Shown: positions 34,839-45,310, counted from the stretch's first letter. The stretch: DNA of 64,000 nt from Palsa-459 sp035937595 (GCA_035937595.1 DASZHS010000031.1:1-64000), one strand, 5' to 3'. The notes: generated by a model not told the origin, from the sequence alone. Numbers and translations are program-made.

Positions 34839-36749
34839 GTGAGGAGCATGGGCACGTCCAGGGTGCGGCGCGCGGTCCCGCTCGTCGCGGTGCTCGCGCT
34901 CTCGTCGGTCCTGCTCGCCGGTGTCAGCGTGCGCGCGAGCGCCGCGCCGGCGGTGCACCAGGGCACCGGCCTCTCCACGAACTACGACTTCGCGCACCTC
35001 GTGCTCGTCGACGGGGGCTGGCCCGTCAGCGCCAACAACGTCACCGTCCTCACGCAGTGGCTGCGCTCCGAGGAGCCGCCCACTCACTGGTGGAACCGCG
35101 ACAACCCGCTCAACAACGGCCTCGGGTCCGGCGGCGGGAGCGGCCTCGGCTCGTACGGCTCGGTGGTCACCGCGGCGTACTTCGTGGCGCTCAACCTCCA
35201 GAACTCGGCGTACGGCTACCCCGCGATCGCAAGCGACCTGCGCGCCTCGGCGCCGGTGATGGCGACGGACCGCGCCATCTGGCGGTCCAGCTGGGCCTCG
35301 GGCCACTACGGCCGCGGCGCCCGATGGGGCACGTCGCCGGTGCCGTCGGTGCCGTCGCCGACGAGCGCCTGGCGCAACCCGACGAGGTGCCCGATCCCCT
35401 ATCCCCGCGGCGTGCTGGGGCCTTGCGGTCGGGGGTTCACGACGTCGGGCACCACCTGGCAGTCCGGTGCGCCCGAGGGGATCCGCGGCCAGGAGCTGTG
35501 GGCGTTCTCGAGCGGCACGGCCGGCGAGGACACCGCGAGCTGGGTCCCGTCGCTCGCCGCCGGCGCCTATCGCGTCTCGGCCTTCTTGCCCGCACTCTTC
35601 TCTGACGCGAACGTCACCTACGTCGTCACCGACGCGAGCGGTCGGCACCGTGTCCTGGTCGGTCAGGAGCCCTTCTCGAACGCGTGGGTCGACCTCGGCG
35701 TCTTCACCTCGGCCGGGGGCTCGAGCGTCCACGTGACGCTCGGCACCGCGTCTCGCGGTCCATGGGGTGCCACCTACGTCGCCGCGGACGCGATGCGGTT
35801 CGCGCGCGTCGCGGCGTCGGGGAGGGCGACGCCCTCCGGGGTGGCCGCCACGTCCGGCGCCGGCGCACCGGGTCTCGTCCTGCGCACGCCCGGCCCGCCG
35901 CAGGACGTGACGGCGGTGGCGGGCGACGGGCGCGCCACCGTCGCGTGGCTCGCCCCCTCCAAGGACGGCGGCGCGCCGATCAGCCGGTTCAGCGTCGTCT
36001 CATTGCCCGGCCACCGCGCGTGCGTGAGCGTCGTGCGCGCGCCGGGCGAGCACTCCTGCACGGTCGCCCGCCTCGCGAACGGGGTGGACTACCGCTTCGT
36101 CGTGCGCGCGATCAACCGCGCCGGGGCGGGCGCCGTCTCCGCCCCGTCGAGCCCAGTCCGGCCACTCGGGCTCTCGGGCCTCCGCCTCGTGGCGATGGCC
36201 CACGTCCTGCAGTACGGCGAGCGCGTGCTCTACCGCGTCTTCGCCGCGCCGCGGGGGATCACGGGCGGGTCCGTGCTGTTCGCCGAGGACGGCAGCGTCG
36301 TGCCGGGCTGCCAGAGCGCCCGGGTGGTCCGTGGCCGTGCCTCGTGCGCCCTGCGGCTCACCTCGGCCGCACGGCACGTGGTCCTGGCCACGTACTCGGG
36401 CGACCGGTTGCTCTCTGGGACCCAGCAGGCGCTCGTCATCCTCGTCAAGAAGGCGCCGTCGGACTTCCGCGCCGCCCCCCTCGCTTCGACCGCGGTGGTC
36501 GGGACGACCGTCACGCTCCGCGCGTGGCACCTCCCGTCACGGGCGACCGGAAAGGTCGTCTTCGACGCGGGAGAGAGCCGGCTCTGCGTCGCGGTCGTCG
36601 AGTCCGGCGGTGGGACCTGCACCTTCGTCCTGCACCTCCCCGCGGGCGTGCACGACATCCAGGCGAGGTACGTGGGCGACCGCGACTTCCTCGGTTCGCT
36701 CGCGATGACCACACTCCAAGCCGAGCTCGCGGTCACCCCACCGTCGTAG
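34839..36749 (+). CDS. Large secreted golvesin/FN3/Ig-like repeat protein
   Basis: A 636-residue exported protein. A signal peptide ends near ASAAPAV. An N-terminal region (about 45-190) with many aromatics and Asn/Gly resembles a peptidoglycan or glycan-binding fold. A golvesin-like beta domain follows (TTWQSGAPEGIRGQELWAFS to AADAMRFARV), then an FN3 domain (PGPPQDVTAVAGDGRATVAW to VVRAINRAGAGAVSAPS) and two bacterial Ig-like repeats with Cys pairs. It looks like a cell-surface adhesin or glycan-binding protein. GTG at 34839 follows GGAGG; the near ATG at 34848 is the alternative. It lies between the two GH16 paralogues. Confidence 0.8.
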   Translation: MRSMGTSRVRRAVPLVAVLALSSVLLAGVSVRASAAPAVHQGTGLSTNYDFAHLVLVDGGWPVSANNVTVLTQWLRSEEPPTHWWNRDNPLNNGLGSGGGSGLGSYGSVVTAAYFVALNLQNSAYGYPAIASDLRASAPVMATDRAIWRSSWASGHYGRGARWGTSPVPSVPSPTSAWRNPTRCPIPYPRGVLGPCGRGFTTSGTTWQSGAPEGIRGQELWAFSSGTAGEDTASWVPSLAAGAYRVSAFLPALFSDANVTYVVTDASGRHRVLVGQEPFSNAWVDLGVFTSAGGSSVHVTLGTASRGPWGATYVAADAMRFARVAASGRATPSGVAATSGAGAPGLVLRTPGPPQDVTAVAGDGRATVAWLAPSKDGGAPISRFSVVSLPGHRACVSVVRAPGEHSCTVARLANGVDYRFVVRAINRAGAGAVSAPSSPVRPLGLSGLRLVAMAHVLQYGERVLYRVFAAPRGITGGSVLFAEDGSVVPGCQSARVVRGRASCALRLTSAARHVVLATYSGDRLLSGTQQALVILVKKAPSDFRAAPLASTAVVGTTVTLRAWHLPSRATGKVVFDAGESRLCVAVVESGGGTCTFVLHLPAGVHDIQARYVGDRDFLGSLAMTTLQAELAVTPPS

Positions 36750-36821
36750 GGGAGCCGCGCGGGGTGCCCACGGCGTCGCCCGAGCGAGGTGCGGTAGAGG
36801 GACGGGCGCCTAGCTGTACAC

Positions 36822-37703
36822 CTAGTGGATCGGGGCGAACTCGGCCACCCAGTCGACCTGCATCGCGAGGGGGCGCTGGGGGCACTCCGGCGCGATGCCG
36901 CACCACGTCTGCTGGGACAGGTCGAGCGTCATGCGCTCGTGCGGGATGACCGAGGGCGACCGCACGACGCCCCAGACGTCGCCGTCGACGGTGAACGTGA
37001 TGAGCCGCGGCGTCCACCGGACGCCCCAGGTGTGCCACCGGGTGAGGTTGATCCGGAGCGTCCTCGCGATCTGGTGGCCGCTCGATCGGAAGTGCACGTA
37101 CCACGCCGTCGTCGTCACGCGGTTGCCGGTCTCGTTGAAGTCGATCTCCGGCGGCCAGACGTGGGCCACGGGCCAGAGCATCTGGACCTCGTCGACACCG
37201 GCGCCGGTCAGCCGAGAGCGCACGAAGTAGGCCCCGTAGGTCCGGCCGATCCCGCACTGGCACACGCCCCCGGTCGCCCACCCCCCGCCGTTGGCGGCGT
37301 CACGCATCGTGAGGAGCGAGAGCATCCCTCCCGCCACCACGACGTGGGAGGGATCGAACATGCCGGACGGGTCGCCGTGCGGCACGCCGCGGAACCGCCC
37401 CCAGCCCTGCGGGAGACCCCCGCCGAGGAAGTCGGTGCAGTAGCTCCTCGCGTAGCCCCGCAGCCAGCGCGCGCCGGGCGGTGCCTGGCGGGACGGCTCG
37501 TGCGGCGCCATGGCATGGGTCGCACAGCCGCCCGCGAGTGGATGGATGGTTGCGGACGCGGAGGGAATGAGGAGCAACGGCGAGAGGCCGACGAGGGCGA
37601 TCGTGGCCATGCCGCGCCCAACGACCATCAGGCGCGATGGGCGACGACGCCCGCCACGCCGCGCGGGCGCTGCCACGCGCTTCGACTGAGTCCCTCCGAA
37701 CAC
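36822..37703 (-). CDS. Secreted GH16-like family protein, copy B
   Basis: A paralogue of the protein at 30489, about 293 residues. The signal segment is GRGMATIALVGLSPLLLIPS. Conserved blocks are YCTDFLGGGLPQGWGRFRG, SHVVVAGGMLSLLTMRD, YGAYFVRSRLTG, WPPEIDFNETG with the GH16 ExDxxE residues, and RWHTWGVRWTPRLITFTVDG. The catalytic triad is intact. The start is uncertain: GTG at 37703 has no clear ribosome site, and an ATG nearer the signal segment (about 37628) is also possible. It would act outside the cell on an unknown beta-glycan. Confidence 0.82.
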   Translation of the reverse strand: MFGGTQSKRVAAPARRGGRRRPSRLMVVGRGMATIALVGLSPLLLIPSASATIHPLAGGCATHAMAPHEPSRQAPPGARWLRGYARSYCTDFLGGGLPQGWGRFRGVPHGDPSGMFDPSHVVVAGGMLSLLTMRDAANGGGWATGGVCQCGIGRTYGAYFVRSRLTGAGVDEVQMLWPVAHVWPPEIDFNETGNRVTTTAWYVHFRSSGHQIARTLRINLTRWHTWGVRWTPRLITFTVDGDVWGVVRSPSVIPHERMTLDLSQQTWCGIAPECPQRPLAMQVDWVAEFAPIH

Positions 37704-38064
37704 GGGACGAATCCTGCAGGTGCAGCTTCAAGCAGCTCACAACGACCTCGCAACTTCCGTCGTGAACTTGACCCATCGTCGGGAAGAAGTTGCGTCGGGG
37801 AAGTTCGTGACGCATTCGTCGACGTCGTCGTCGACGAGTTGATGTTCGCCGCGCACGTGCAGCGACGATCGCGCCGCACCGATGCCGCGGCGCCGGTGCC
37901 CGCGAACGACGCCAGCTCGGTCGTCCGCACCACCGCCGCGTGCCCACCGCGATCGCTTCGTCGCCGCAACGACGGCACACCGCGTCGTTGGGGACCACGA
38001 GGGACTCCGTTGGCACATCACGCCGCGCGTGCGCGCGTTGTGGGACCCGAGCGACGAGCCGACG
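37704..38064. other. Intergenic region with AACTTC/GAAGTT repeats
   Basis: No gene is seen. About 50 bp upstream of the GH16 copy B start there is a cluster of AACTTC and GAAGTT words: GCAACTTC at 37750-37757 pairs perfectly with GAAGTTGC at 37786-37793, and further GAACTT and GAAGTTC copies lie at 37764 and 37799. These could form a hairpin in the leader or be binding sites of an unknown regulator. Confidence 0.5.
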
Positions 38065-38544
38065 TCAGCTGCAGTCGCCGCAGCGCCCGAGGATCGCGAA
38101 GTGGTGCGGATCGATCGTGAAGCCGAGCTCGGCCTTCGCGGTCTTGGCGAGGCCCGCGAACATCGCGTCGGGCGCCTCGACCGCCTTGCCGCACACCTCG
38201 CAGATGAAGTGGGCATGGGCGAGGGTGGCGAGCTGGTAGGTCGCCGGGCCGTGCCCGAGGTGGGAGTGGACGATGACCCCGAGCTCTTGGAGGTCTTCCA
38301 GGTTCCGGTAGATCGTCGAGAGGTGGACGTCGGGGATCCGCGCCTGCACCGCCTCGGCGAGCGCCTCCACGCTCAGGTGGTCCTCGGCGTCGAACAGGAC
38401 CTCCAAGAGGACGCGCTTGGAGGGTGTCGCCCGCCCTCCTTGTGCCCGGACCAGGTCGAGGACGCCCGCCACCGTGGCCACGTCCGATGCCTCGAGGTGC
38501 GCGGACGGCGGCACCTGGCCCATCGGACCCAGCGTACTCGGCAC
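38065..38544 (-). CDS. Fur-family metalloregulator (probable nickel uptake regulator)
   Basis: A 159-residue Fur-family repressor. An N-terminal winged helix (RATPSKRVLLEVLFDAEDHL, then VHLSTIYRNLEDLQELGV) is followed by the metal-binding domain: HAHFICEVCGKA, HHFAILGRCGDC with two CxxC zinc sites. It is divergent from a NiCoT permease, which suggests nickel or cobalt sensing, as for Nur; the identity of the metal is inferred from context. The GTG at 38544 and ATG at 38523 are alternative starts; neither has a clear ribosome site, so a leaderless transcript is possible. Confidence 0.88.
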   Translation of the reverse strand: MPSTLGPMGQVPPSAHLEASDVATVAGVLDLVRAQGGRATPSKRVLLEVLFDAEDHLSVEALAEAVQARIPDVHLSTIYRNLEDLQELGVIVHSHLGHGPATYQLATLAHAHFICEVCGKAVEAPDAMFAGLAKTAKAELGFTIDPHHFAILGRCGDCS

Positions 38545-38547
38545 TGC

Positions 38548-38573
38548 TGCGAATCAAGTGTACTTGCGAATCA
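38548..38573. promoter_or_regulatory. Candidate Fur/Nur box between regulator and NiCoT
   Basis: CAAGTGTACTTG (38555-38566) is a near-perfect palindrome with 5-bp arms. It is flanked by the direct repeat TGCGAATCA at 38548-38556 and 38565-38573, so the site combines inverted and direct symmetry. It lies directly upstream of both divergent starts. It differs from the Streptomyces Nur box (TTGCAA-N5-TTGCAA). Confidence 0.55.
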
Positions 38574-38625
38574 CTCGCAGTTGGGGCAGCATGGGCACGT
38601 GGCCGCCCGGGACCGCGCCCCGATC

Positions 38626-39774
<1,149 letters not shown>

Positions 39775-39799
39775 GACCGCGGGTCGCGGCGCCACGTCG

Positions 39800-40174
39800 A
39801 TGACGCTCACGCCGCCTGAGGGCTACCGCACCGTGACGCCGAGGATGGTCGTGCGCGACCTCGACGCCGCGGTGCGCTTCCTCCGCGTCGTGTTCGGTGC
39901 CACGGGCGAGGTGCTCGCGGGACGGCCCGTCGAGCTGCACGTCGGCGACGCGATGGTGCTCGTCTCGGGTGCCGGGGCACGCGACGCGTTCCCCGTGTTC
40001 CTCTACGTCTACGTCGACGACGTGGAGGCGACCTACCGCCGTGCGCTGGCCGAGGGCGCGACGTCGGTCGAGCCGCCGACGGACACCCCGTACGGCGACC
40101 GCCGCGCGATGGTGCGTGACGGGCTCGGCAACGTCTTCCAGATCGCCCGGCGGCTCGGGGAGGTCGGCGCCTGA
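39800..40174 (+). CDS. VOC family protein, PhnB-like
   Basis: A 124-residue VOC-fold protein of the PhnB/glyoxalase-like type: VTPRMVVRDLDAAVRFLRVVFG opens the fold, FPVFLYVYVDDVEATYRRALA is the second module, and RRAMVRDGLGNVFQIAR ends it. The usual Tyr/Glu metal ligands are partly missing, so activity is unclear. It follows the NiCoT gene by 25 bp and may share its transcript. Confidence 0.85.
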   Translation: MTLTPPEGYRTVTPRMVVRDLDAAVRFLRVVFGATGEVLAGRPVELHVGDAMVLVSGAGARDAFPVFLYVYVDDVEATYRRALAEGATSVEPPTDTPYGDRRAMVRDGLGNVFQIARRLGEVGA

Positions 40175-40305
40175 GCGAGCGGCACCCGGCGAGGGCGCTT
40201 CGCACGTCGCACCCGCGTCACCCACCGCCCAGCGCCGCGGGGGACCGGGCGCGTCGTCACCTCGCGGAGTGGGCGACGCCGCTGGGGCGGTGCTAGGAAT
40301 CCGCC

Positions 40306-41250
40306 GTGTCGACGTCGCACGGTGAGCACGCGCGCGAGCAGCTCGACCCGCCGAGGGTCGTCGAGGTCGCCGACCGCGTCTATGCCTACGTCCAGCCGGA
40401 CGGGAGCTGGTGGATCAACAACGCGGGGTTCGTCACCGGATCGAGGTACGTGCTCAGCATCGACACGTGCTCGACGGAGGCGCGCACCGAGGCGTACCTC
40501 GAGGCCCTCCGGTCCGTCGCGGGTGACGCGCCGAGGGTGCTCGTGAACACGCACCACCACGGGGATCACACCAACGGCAACAGCCTGCTCCCGTACGCGA
40601 CGATCGTCGGCCAGGAGCGCTGCCGGGAGCTCATGATGGCGACGGGGCTCTTCCGCCCAGAGGGCATCTGGGAGCCCGTCGAGTGGGGGGAGCTCACGCT
40701 CGCGCCCCCCTTCGTCACCTTCGAGGACCGCCTCAACCTCTACGTCGACGACCTCTTGGTCGAGCTCCATCACTTCGAGACCGCGGCGCACACGACCAAC
40801 GACGTCGTCGCCTGGATCCCGGAGCGCCGGGTGCTCTTCAGCGGCGACCTGGTCTTCAACGGCGGCACGCCGTTCGTCCTCATGGGCTCGGTGCAGGGCT
40901 GCCTCGCGGTCCTCGCGAGGATCGCCGAGTTCGACGCGGCCGTCGTCGTCCCGGGCCACGGGCCACCCTGCGGCATCGAGTCGATCGACGTCGTGGGGGA
41001 GTACCTGCGCTTCGTCCAGGCGACGGCGATCGCGGGTCGGGCGGCGGGCCAGACGCCGCTCGAGGCCGCGCGGCGCGCCGACCTCGGTCCGTTCGCCGGT
41101 CTCACCGATCCCGAGCGCCTCGTCGGCAACCTCCACCGCGCCTACGCGGAGTGCGAGGGCGCCATGCCGGGTGACCCGATCGACCTCGCGGCCGCGTTGC
41201 GCGACATGGTGGCGTTCAACGGCGGCGCGCCCCTGCGCTGCCTCGCGTGA
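40306..41250 (+). CDS. Metallo-beta-lactamase fold hydrolase
   Basis: A 314-residue MBL-fold protein. NTHHHGDHTNGN holds the HxHxDH zinc motif (residues 83-88), AHTTND and FSGDLVFNGG carry further ligands, and VVPGHGPP supplies the late His. The binuclear site appears complete. Substrates of such actinobacterial MBL enzymes include lactones, esters and thioesters; the one here is unknown. GTG at 40306 follows TAGGAA. It precedes an epoxide hydrolase by 33 bp. Confidence 0.9.
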   Translation: MSTSHGEHAREQLDPPRVVEVADRVYAYVQPDGSWWINNAGFVTGSRYVLSIDTCSTEARTEAYLEALRSVAGDAPRVLVNTHHHGDHTNGNSLLPYATIVGQERCRELMMATGLFRPEGIWEPVEWGELTLAPPFVTFEDRLNLYVDDLLVELHHFETAAHTTNDVVAWIPERRVLFSGDLVFNGGTPFVLMGSVQGCLAVLARIAEFDAAVVVPGHGPPCGIESIDVVGEYLRFVQATAIAGRAAGQTPLEAARRADLGPFAGLTDPERLVGNLHRAYAECEGAMPGDPIDLAAALRDMVAFNGGAPLRCLA

Positions 41251-41283
41251 CGTCGCGGGGCGACCCTCGGTAGGGTCGGCGCG

Positions 41284-42240
41284 ATGGCGGCGCCCTCGCA
41301 CCGGATGGTGCGGACGAACGGGATCCAGATGCACGTCGTCGAGCAGGGCGAGGGACCGCTCGTCGTGCTCTGCCACGGCTTCCCCGAGCTGTCGCACTCG
41401 TGGCGCCACCAGCTCGGCGCGCTCACCGACGCCGGCTACCGCGTCGTCGTCCCCGACATGCGGGGCTACGGCGCCACGGAGCGTCCCTCCGCGGTCGAGG
41501 CGTACGACATCCTGCAGCTCACGGGCGACCTCGTCGGGCTGCTCGACGCCCTCGGCGCGGACCAGGCGACCTTCGTCGGCCACGACTGGGGCGCCGTGGT
41601 CGTGTGGAACCTCGCGGTCCTCGCCCCCGAGCGCGTCCGCGCCGTCGCGGGCCTCAGCGTGCCGTTCACGCCCCGCGGCGAGCGTGACCCGATCAGCGCG
41701 ATGGAGTTCCTGTTCAAGGACCGCTTCTTCTACATCCTGTACTTCCAGTCCCCGGGCGTCGCCGACGCCGAGCTCGCCGCGGACGTCGAACAGACGTTCC
41801 GCCGGCTCCTCCGCGACCAGGCCATGGCGCTCGACCACGCCGCGGTCGGGCCCGAGCGCCCCAGGGCGAGCGCCGGCTTCCTCGACGCGCTGGCCCCGCC
41901 CGGCCCCCTCCCGGCGTGGCTCTCCGAGGAGGACCTCGACGTCTACGTCGCCACCTTCACCGAGACGGGCTTCACGGGCGGGCTCAACTGGTACCGGAAC
42001 CTCCGACGGAACTGGGAGCTGACGGCGCACGTGGCGGACTGGACGGTGCGCATGCCGGCGCTCTTCCTCACCGGGTCCGACGACCCGGTGCGGCGCTTCA
42101 TGACCGACGCCCATCTCGACCGCTGGGTTCCCGAGCTCCGCGCCAACGTGCTGCTCGAAGGGGCGGGCCACTGGGTGCAGCAGGAGCGGGCTGCGGAGGT
42201 CAACGAGGCGCTGCTCGGCTTCCTCGGCTCGCTCGACTGA
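41284..42240 (+). CDS. Alpha/beta hydrolase, epoxide hydrolase-like
   Basis: A 318-residue enzyme of the soluble epoxide hydrolase type. The oxyanion motif is LCHGFPELSHSWRHQ, the Asp nucleophile is in VGHDWGAVV, GGLNWYRN holds one of the lid Tyr residues that hold the epoxide oxygen, and GAGHWVQQE carries the catalytic His. The acid lies in LTGSDDPVRR. It would open an epoxide to a diol. With the MBL gene upstream it may form a small detoxification or catabolic operon. Confidence 0.92.
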   Translation: MAAPSHRMVRTNGIQMHVVEQGEGPLVVLCHGFPELSHSWRHQLGALTDAGYRVVVPDMRGYGATERPSAVEAYDILQLTGDLVGLLDALGADQATFVGHDWGAVVVWNLAVLAPERVRAVAGLSVPFTPRGERDPISAMEFLFKDRFFYILYFQSPGVADAELAADVEQTFRRLLRDQAMALDHAAVGPERPRASAGFLDALAPPGPLPAWLSEEDLDVYVATFTETGFTGGLNWYRNLRRNWELTAHVADWTVRMPALFLTGSDDPVRRFMTDAHLDRWVPELRANVLLEGAGHWVQQERAAEVNEALLGFLGSLD

Positions 42241-42345
42241 GCCGGCGGCGACGCCGTCGCCCGCGGACGACGGTGGGACCGCCGCGGCACCGCTGCACCA
42301 CGGCGCGAGGCGACCACCTCGCCACGGGCTCGATAGATTCGGCGC

Positions 42346-42813
42346 GTGACCGGGGTCGCGTCGCCAGCCGCCGACCAGCAGGCCCGTGATCGACGGATCT
42401 ACCGCGTCGCCGGGCCGCTCGCCCTGATCGGTGCCGTGCTGCTCGGCATCGGTGCGGTGATGCCCTGGGTCACCTACGGAGCACCAGGGAAGGCACACGT
42501 CCAGCGCGACGGGTTCCAGCTCGGGGCCGCGATCGACTCGATCGGGATCGGCCCGGTCATCGTGGGCGCCGCGGGGCTGCTGCTGCTCGCCGGCGTGGTC
42601 ACGGCGCTGCAGTTCTGGCACCCGAATCTGGTGATGCCCCTGTTCCCGGTGACCGTGGCCGGCCTCGTGATCGCGAACTCGTGGAACCAGGTGTTCTCCC
42701 CTGGCGGACCATCCTCGCTCGACGCCGGCATGGCGGTCTGCCTCCTCGGCATCGGGCTCGGCCTCGCGTCGTCGGTCGTCCTTCTGCGAGCAGAGCACCC
42801 AAGGACTCGCTGA
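42346..42813 (+). CDS. Small four-helix membrane protein
   Basis: A 155-residue protein with four hydrophobic segments (about 22-45, 72-95, 98-115 and 128-150). The first loop has GAVMPWVTYGAPG, a W-rich motif seen in short uncharacterised actinobacterial membrane proteins. No catalytic or binding motif is recognisable. GTG at 42346 is the likely start. Function unknown. Confidence 0.72.
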   Translation: MTGVASPAADQQARDRRIYRVAGPLALIGAVLLGIGAVMPWVTYGAPGKAHVQRDGFQLGAAIDSIGIGPVIVGAAGLLLLAGVVTALQFWHPNLVMPLFPVTVAGLVIANSWNQVFSPGGPSSLDAGMAVCLLGIGLGLASSVVLLRAEHPRTR

Positions 42814-43075
42814 GCTCGCGTCGAGCGTCCCCTCGACCGGCCGCCCCGACGATCCTCGGTCGACCACCGCGAGGGTCTCCGTCCAGACGCCACCGACGAG
42901 CTGCGCTGCGGGCCTCCTGGGCCCACCCCAGTAAAGGACCGCACCCGTGGTTTCGAAGTCGCCTCGAGCGGGCATCAGGGTCGCGGTGTCTCACGTACCC
43001 CCGGTCCGGTCGTGCACGTCACGACGACACGTGGTGTGCGGGTGTCCGGGCGCCCTGCTCTGAGGAGGTAGCGCC

Positions 43076-45310
43076 ATGCGCCGATCACGTCGTCCGTCCG
43101 TCCTGCTTGCCGTATCCCTCGCCGGGGTGGTCGCCGGGGCGGGCGTGGCCACCGTCCTTGCGGCCCAGGGACCGGCGAGCGCCGCTCGTGGGCACGCGTC
43201 GGCAGGAAGCCTCAAGTTCTCGCACGCGGTGATCGTGGACGAGCAGCGCCCAGGCTTCGAGCCGGACGTCAAGGTCGACGGCCGTGGCGTGCTGTACAGC
43301 AGCATGCCGTTCGGGTTCTCGACCACCCAGAGCTTCGTGTGGAGCTCGACGGACCGGGGGAACTCCTATCAGTTCGTCCCGGGCACTGTCGGGGTGGGCA
43401 AGCCGACGTCCTGCGTGGGCGGCGGCGACACCGACCTCTACGTCGACGGCGGCAACGCGCTGTACTTCTCGGACCTGCAGGGGCTGACCAACATCTCCAA
43501 CAGCGTGAGCACGGACCGGGGAGCGACGTGGTCCACGAACTGCGCCGGTGCGCCGAACTCCCCCGACGACCGCATGTGGTTCGCCGGGACGGGGAGCCTC
43601 AAGGCCGGCGACCTCACCCTCTACCAGGACTACGACGCCGTGGAGAGCGCCCTGCCGAGCGGCGGCAACCAGCTCGTCGAGACGGTCTCGCACGACGGGA
43701 CCCACTTCCTGCCGGTGCTGAACACCGGTGGCCTCACGACGGACTGCACCGGCGGCTCCACGGACTGCGTGACCAACAACGAGGGGATCTCGGGCAACCA
43801 GGTCGTGGACCCGAAGACGGGCAACGTCTTCATCGCGCACACCTCGATCAACGGCAACAGCGCCGGCGCCGCGGCGGGCGTCATGGTCGCCGAGGGGGCC
43901 ATCACCGCCGGTACCACGACGTCGGCGACCTGGACGGAGAGCCCGAACCTGGACGGCCCGCTGTGCCCCGACCCGACGTGCGTCGACGCGAGCGGCAACC
44001 CCGAGGAGCTCGCGGGGGAGAACTTCGCGAGCATCGCCGAGGACGGTGCCGGCTACCTCTACGTGACCTTCACGGCGGGACCGATCGACCATGCGAACAG
44101 CTCCGACGCGAACTTCGGGGCCCTCACGGCCCCCGAGCAGGTCTATGTCGTCCACTCGCTCACGCCGGTCGGGGCCAACCCCGCGACGATCACGTGGTCG
44201 AAGCCCACCCGAGTCACGGGAGCGGGGATCAGCGCCGGCACGAACACGTTCCCTTGGATCGTCGCGGGCAGCAACGGTCGCGTCGACGTCGCCTGGTACC
44301 ACACGAGCGAGCAGTCCGAGCAGGGCACGTGCGCGAGCGGGACCGGCACGTGCACGCGGTACGGCGCGAGCAGCCTCACCAAGGCGGAGTGGTCCGTGCA
44401 GCTCGGCCAGAGCCTCAACGCCCACGGCGCCGTCCCGACCTACGCCCTGGCGAGGGTCAGCGAGGCGCCGGTCAAGCACGGCCAGATCTGCACGAACGGC
44501 CTCGGGTGCATCTCCGGGGGCGACCGCAGCCTCGGTGACTTCCTGCAGGTCACCATCGACCACCAGGGCGCGGCGCTCGTCTCGTACGTCTTCGACACCT
44601 CGGGGGACACCTCTGGGGGCGAGAACGCGGGCCCCGTCGTGATCAGCCGCCAGATCAGCGGCGCGAGCCTGCTCGCCTCGGTCCGAAGGGTGACCCAGAA
44701 CGGCGGCCCCGGGCTCGCCGTCAACTCGGTCACCGATCCGGCGGGCGACGCGCGCTACGTCGCGAACGGACAGGTCGTCGCCGCCGGCAAGAACCTCGAC
44801 CTCCTCGGCGCGTCACTGGTCGACGGCCCCCACGGCACCCTCGTGGCCAAGCTCAAGGTCCGCTCCCTGTCGACCCTGGCCGCGTCGCCGACGGTCGGCG
44901 GTCCGGACGCCAGCTGGATGCTGCGCTGGACGGTCGTCGTACCGGGCACGACGGGCAACGGCGTCATCTACTACGTGGGGATGGACAACAACGCCGCCCC
45001 GGCCGGGTCGGGGGTCCCGACGTACTTCGCCGGCAGCACGAGCTCGATCCCTCCGGCCAACCCCCAAGAGCACGCCAAGTACCTGACCTACCCGCAGACC
45101 AACGTCCTCAAGCCGTCGTCGGGGTCGGTCAACAAGACGACGGGGGTGATCACGATCCGGGTGCCGCGCACCGACGTCGGCAACCCGCGGCCCGGAACGG
45201 TGCTCCTCAGCGTCACGGGCTTCACCGCCACCTCCGCGTCACCGCAGTCGGCGACCACGCTCTTCAACCTGATCGATGCCACCACGCCGTTCGACCACAC
45301 GATCGGGTAG
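43076..45310 (+). CDS. Large secreted sialidase-like beta-propeller protein
   Basis: A 744-residue exported protein. A signal peptide (SVLLAVSLAGVVAGAGVATV) is followed by Asp-box-like repeats of the sialidase fold (WSSTDRGNSYQF, STDRGATWST), giving an extracellular propeller of about 500 residues. The C-terminal 170 residues form a beta-rich accessory domain. The Arg triad of true sialidases is not clearly identifiable, so hydrolase activity is doubtful. ATG at 43076 follows TGAGGAGGTAG, a strong site. The gene ends in a tandem repeat and a strong hairpin. Confidence 0.82.
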   Translation: MRRSRRPSVLLAVSLAGVVAGAGVATVLAAQGPASAARGHASAGSLKFSHAVIVDEQRPGFEPDVKVDGRGVLYSSMPFGFSTTQSFVWSSTDRGNSYQFVPGTVGVGKPTSCVGGGDTDLYVDGGNALYFSDLQGLTNISNSVSTDRGATWSTNCAGAPNSPDDRMWFAGTGSLKAGDLTLYQDYDAVESALPSGGNQLVETVSHDGTHFLPVLNTGGLTTDCTGGSTDCVTNNEGISGNQVVDPKTGNVFIAHTSINGNSAGAAAGVMVAEGAITAGTTTSATWTESPNLDGPLCPDPTCVDASGNPEELAGENFASIAEDGAGYLYVTFTAGPIDHANSSDANFGALTAPEQVYVVHSLTPVGANPATITWSKPTRVTGAGISAGTNTFPWIVAGSNGRVDVAWYHTSEQSEQGTCASGTGTCTRYGASSLTKAEWSVQLGQSLNAHGAVPTYALARVSEAPVKHGQICTNGLGCISGGDRSLGDFLQVTIDHQGAALVSYVFDTSGDTSGGENAGPVVISRQISGASLLASVRRVTQNGGPGLAVNSVTDPAGDARYVANGQVVAAGKNLDLLGASLVDGPHGTLVAKLKVRSLSTLAASPTVGGPDASWMLRWTVVVPGTTGNGVIYYVGMDNNAAPAGSGVPTYFAGSTSSIPPANPQEHAKYLTYPQTNVLKPSSGSVNKTTGVITIRVPRTDVGNPRPGTVLLSVTGFTATSASPQSATTLFNLIDATTPFDHTIG

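Noticed and set aside
32349..35732. A 1127-residue minus-strand frame opposite zwf, the HNH gene and the surface protein
   Set aside because: Antisense of zwf and others; biased low-complexity translation.
40033..42975. A 980-residue minus-strand frame
   Set aside because: Antisense of the MBL and epoxide hydrolase genes, which are well supported.
43076..45310. True sialidase
   Set aside because: Asp boxes are visible but the Arg triad and catalytic Tyr/Glu could not be identified, so only a sialidase-like fold is called.
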